Source: Rhodospirillales bacterium RIFCSPLOWO2_12_FULL_67_15 (GTDB lineage Bacteria > Pseudomonadota > Alphaproteobacteria > Rhodospirillales > 2-12-FULL-67-15). Taken from it: a stretch of 6,720 nt of DNA. Positions 5,012 to 6,720 of the stretch are shown in pieces (the first letter of the stretch is position 1; every line of letters starts with the position of its first letter). Made by a program: the position numbers and the translations under genes. The notes under the pieces are model-generated. The model worked only from the letters and a program-made list of their open reading frames with translations, made no database searches and had not been told where the DNA came from. The stretch spans positions 1 to 6,720 of the forward strand of contig MIAC01000101.1 of assembly GCA_001830475.1 (NCBI GenBank). The letters run 5' to 3'.

Positions 5012-6147
5012 GACGCCGTAATCCCCGCCGCGCGCAGCGACTTCGTCCGGGTCCGGGCGCCGGCAGATGCCTTTTTCCCGGTTTTCTTTTTCGCGCGCGC
5101 CCCCCGGTAGGGGGGCATCGCGGAGCGCGCGCGGGGATTCGCCCGCGCGACCGCGTGCAGACGGCGGACAAGCGCGGTGAGGCCGGTCCCGGCGACGCCC
5201 GAAATGACCGCGATCTCGTCCTGCTTTTCCCTGGCCCGGCGGCCGAAGCGGGCCTGGGCGAGGGCCAGGCGTTTTTCGGCGATGGCTTCGGGTGTCAGCG
5301 CGTCGCACTTGTTCAGCGCCACGATCTCGGGCTTGCGCGCGAGCCCGGCGCCATAGGCCTTCAATTCGCGCCGGACCGTGCGCCAGGAGAGCGCGACGTC
5401 CTCGAAGGTGCCGTCGACCAGATGCAAGAGGACCGGGCAGCGCTCGACGTGGCCGAGAAAGCGGGTGCCGAGCCCGGCGCCCTGGTGCGCGCCCTCGATC
5501 AAGCCGGGAATGTCGGCGAGGATCAACTCCTCGCCGTCGGTCCCGGCGACGCCGAGGTTGGGATGGAGCGTGGTGAACGGATAGGCGGCGATCTTCGGCC
5601 GCGCCCGCGTCAACGCCGCGAGCAGCGTCGACTTGCCCGCGTTGGGAAGCCCGACCAGCCCGACGTCGGCGATCAGCTTGAGCCGGAGCCACAGCCAGCG
5701 TTCCGAGCCTTGCCAGCCGGGGGTGAATTTCCGGGGCGCGCGGTTGGTCGAGGTTTTGTAATGGGCGTTGCCGAAGCCGCCGTCGCCGCCCTTGGCGAGC
5801 ACGATCCGCTGGCCGGGCTCGGCCATGTCGGCGACGACGTGTTCCTTGCTCGCGTCGAGGATCTGCGTGCCGACGGGAACCCGGACGACGACGTCGGCGC
5901 CCTTCGCCCCGGAGCGGTTCTGGCCCATGCCGTGGCCGCCGCGCGCCGCCTTGAAGTGCTGGCGGTAGCGGAAATCGATCAGGGTGTTGAGACCGGTCGC
6001 GCACTCGACGATAACGTCGCCGCCCCGGCCGCCGTCGCCGCCGTCGGGACCGCCGAACTCGATGAACTTCTCGCGGCGGAATCCGACGCAGCCGGGACCG
6101 CCGTCGCCGCTTTTGACGAAAATCTTGGCCTCGTCGAGAAACTTCAT
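5008..6147 (-). CDS. obgE: Obg-family GTPase ObgE/CgtA
   Basis: Obg is an essential GTPase of late 50S assembly that also responds to ppGpp. Residues 1-158 form the glycine-rich Obg fold ([15 protein letters not shown], then [14 protein letters not shown]). The G domain follows with G1 GLPNAGKS at 166-173, switch Thr in FTT at 191-193, G3 DIPGLI at 212-217, G4 NKCD at 279-282 and a G5-like SGVAGTG at 316-322. The last 40 residues are a Lys/Arg/Ala-rich tail. The length of 379 is within family range. The start at 6147..6145 gives the typical [11 protein letters not shown] and has only a weak GAGAG ribosome-binding site. The gene lies directly downstream of a terminator, and its stop overlaps proB as ATGA, so Obg and proline synthesis share a transcript and coupled translation. 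Confidence 0.98.
   Translation of the reverse strand: MKFLDEAKIFVKSGDGGPGCVGFRREKFIEFGGPDGGDGGRGGDVIVECATGLNTLIDFRYRQHFKAARGGHGMGQNRSGAKGADVVVRVPVGTQILDASKEHVVADMAEPGQRIVLAKGGDGGFGNAHYKTSTNRAPRKFTPGWQGSERWLWLRLKLIADVGLVGLPNAGKSTLLAALTRARPKIAAYPFTTLHPNLGVAGTDGEELILADIPGLIEGAHQGAGLGTRFLGHVERCPVLLHLVDGTFEDVALSWRTVRRELKAYGAGLARKPEIVALNKCDALTPEAIAEKRLALAQARFGRRAREKQDEIAVISGVAGTGLTALVRRLHAVARANPRARSAMPPYRGARAKKKTGKKASAGARTRTKSLRAAGITAS
5099..5116. repeat. Perfect GC hairpin in the obgE 3' coding region
   Basis: The plus strand reads gcccccc, loop ggta, ggggggc: a 7-bp perfect stem of G-C pairs. It lies in the codons for MPPYRGA at the start of the basic tail of ObgE, about 90 nt before the proB start. 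In the transcript direction no U-run follows, so it is not a terminator. It could slow ribosomes or RNA polymerase before the coupled junction, but may simply reflect Pro and Gly codons. Confidence 0.4.
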
Positions 6148-6165
6148 GCGACTCTCTCAAGCCCG

Positions 6166-6203
6166 AAAACGAAAAACGGGGGAATGGCCCGGCCATTCCC
6201 CCG
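6166..6203 (-). terminator. Rho-independent terminator after rplU-rpmA, just before obgE
   Basis: On the minus strand, arms CGGGGGAATGGCC (6203..6191) and GGCCATTCCCCCG (6189..6177) are perfectly complementary. Allowing a minimal loop, the stem is about 11 bp and very GC-rich. It is followed at once by TTTTTCGTTTT (6176..6166). It stands 35 nt after the rpmA stop and its T-tract ends 18 nt before the obgE start. This is a strong intrinsic terminator for the ribosomal protein operon. Since little room remains for an obgE promoter after it, obgE and the genes beyond must rely on read-through or on a promoter upstream of or overlapping the hairpin. No complementary T-run supports termination in the plus direction. 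Confidence 0.88.
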
Positions 6204-6238
6204 CGCGTGATCGCGGCGCGATTGGCCGGAGCGAACGG

Positions 6239-6496
6239 CTACGCGGACGGCTCCACGCTCACGTAGGTCCGTCCGCCGCGGCCCGACTTGAATCGGACCT
6301 GGCCGCCGGCACGGGCAAACAGCGTGTGGTCGCGGCCGATGCCGACGTTGTCGCCGGGATGAAACGTGGTTCCGCGCTGGCGGACCAGCACATTGCCGGC
6401 GAGGACGATCTGACCGCCGGAGCGCTTGACGCCGAGGCGGCGGCCGGCGCTGTCGCGGCCGTTGCGCGAGCTGCCGCCTGCTTTCTTGTGCGCCAT
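6239..6496 (-). CDS. rpmA: 50S ribosomal protein L27
   Basis: L27 is a small basic protein of the 50S subunit whose N-terminal tail reaches the peptidyl transferase centre. The 85-residue product starts [18 protein letters not shown] and continues with the conserved [28 protein letters not shown] and GRDHTLFA segments. Its mature N-terminus is encoded directly, with no cleavable leader of the Firmicutes type. The ATG lies 6 nt after the rplU stop, in the usual rplU-rpmA pair, and AAGGAG overlaps that stop. It ends in TAG, followed by the intrinsic terminator. Confidence 0.99.
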   Translation of the reverse strand: MAHKKAGGSSRNGRDSAGRRLGVKRSGGQIVLAGNVLVRQRGTTFHPGDNVGIGRDHTLFARAGGQVRFKSGRGGRTYVSVEPSA

Positions 6497-6502
6497 GAGG
6501 GG

Positions 6503-6720
6503 TTACTCCTTTGCCTTGCTTTTGCTCTTGGCCTTGGTCTTGCCTGCTGGTTTCGCCGCCGCGACCGCGGCTTTCTTCGCCGCGGCTGCGGGCTTGGCTT
6601 CCACCTTCTTCGCGCTCGGGGCGAAGGCGGGCGCTTCGCCGGTCTGGCTCACGCCGAGGATGCGAAGTCGCGTCAGTTCCTGGCGGTGGCCGACGCGGCG
6701 GCGGTAGTTCTTGCGCCGGC
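6503..6720 (-). CDS. rplU: 50S ribosomal protein L21, C-terminal part (N-terminus outside window)
   Basis: L21 is a 23S rRNA-binding protein of the 50S subunit. The minus strand is open from the right edge to TAA at 6505..6503, giving the last 71 residues. The segment RRKNYRRRVGHRQELTRL followed by RILGV is the L21 C-terminal signature. After it comes a tail of about 45 residues made largely of Ala, Lys and Pro (EAKPAAAAKKAAVAAAKPAG and similar), a form seen in several alphaproteobacterial L21 proteins. The tail is low-complexity and basic. The gene is followed by rpmA after 6 nt, as expected. Confidence 0.95.
   Translation of the reverse strand, partial: RRKNYRRRVGHRQELTRLRILGVSQTGEAPAFAPSAKKVEAKPAAAAKKAAVAAAKPAGKTKAKSKSKAKE
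6506..6511 (-). promoter_or_regulatory. Shine-Dalgarno of rpmA inside the end of rplU
   Basis: The minus strand reads AAGGAG as the last two sense codons of rplU (Lys-Glu), directly before TAA. It is 9 nt from the rpmA ATG. The signal supports the rpmA start and close coupling of the two ribosomal proteins. Confidence 0.75.

Noticed and set aside
5012..6196. Apparent upstream continuation of the proB frame for about 395 codons over obgE
   Set aside because: It is an out-of-frame Arg-rich reading of obgE. The proB protein clearly begins at 5011, where ATGA overlaps the obgE stop.

Overview
The window carries a single gene train, all on the minus strand, so it is read from high to low coordinates. 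It is strongly GC-rich. The gene order rplU-rpmA / obgE-proB-proA-nadD-rsfS-rlmH, together with the protein sequences, points to an alphaproteobacterium, probably Rhodospirillales-like. I infer this from gene order and sequence style; no 16S or other taxonomic marker is present.

Layout, in transcription order. The C-terminal part of rplU (L21) enters at the right edge, followed by rpmA (L27) and a strong Rho-independent terminator. Next is obgE, a ribosome-assembly GTPase. Then come proB and proA (first two steps of proline synthesis), nadD (NAD synthesis), rsfS (ribosome silencing) and rlmH (23S rRNA methylation). At the left end is an unrecognised 54-codon ORF and the first 17 codons of a gene resembling DUF433 antitoxins. 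Most junctions are translationally coupled: obgE/proB, proB/CDGSH gene, duplicated proB tail/proA, rlmH/small ORF and small ORF/DUF433 all share ATGA, and proA/nadD shares TGATG.

The most unusual region is the proB-proA junction. A gene for a protein with two CDGSH iron-sulfur motifs flanking a Fer4_19-type motif lies between proB and proA. Its far end carries a second 66-nt copy of the proB 3' end. This copy runs from an in-frame ATG to the ATGA that starts proA. It differs from the true proB tail at only 4 positions, all third-codon, all synonymous, and all in the purine-rich stretch acting as ribosome-binding site for the next gene. The insertion therefore left proB intact and rebuilt the original coupled start of proA.

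A second anomaly lies inside proA: a 78-nt in-frame insertion containing an imperfect palindrome and bounded by 10-bp direct repeats. It resembles the palindromic elements known to insert into alphaproteobacterial coding genes. Other points are a likely ATC start codon for rsfS behind a perfect Shine-Dalgarno, a long basic C-terminal extension on NadD, a proline in place of a conserved arginine in RlmH, and a terminator directly before obgE. Long plus-strand reading frames are antisense shadows of these GC-rich genes. No tRNA, rRNA, CRISPR array or transposase gene was seen.
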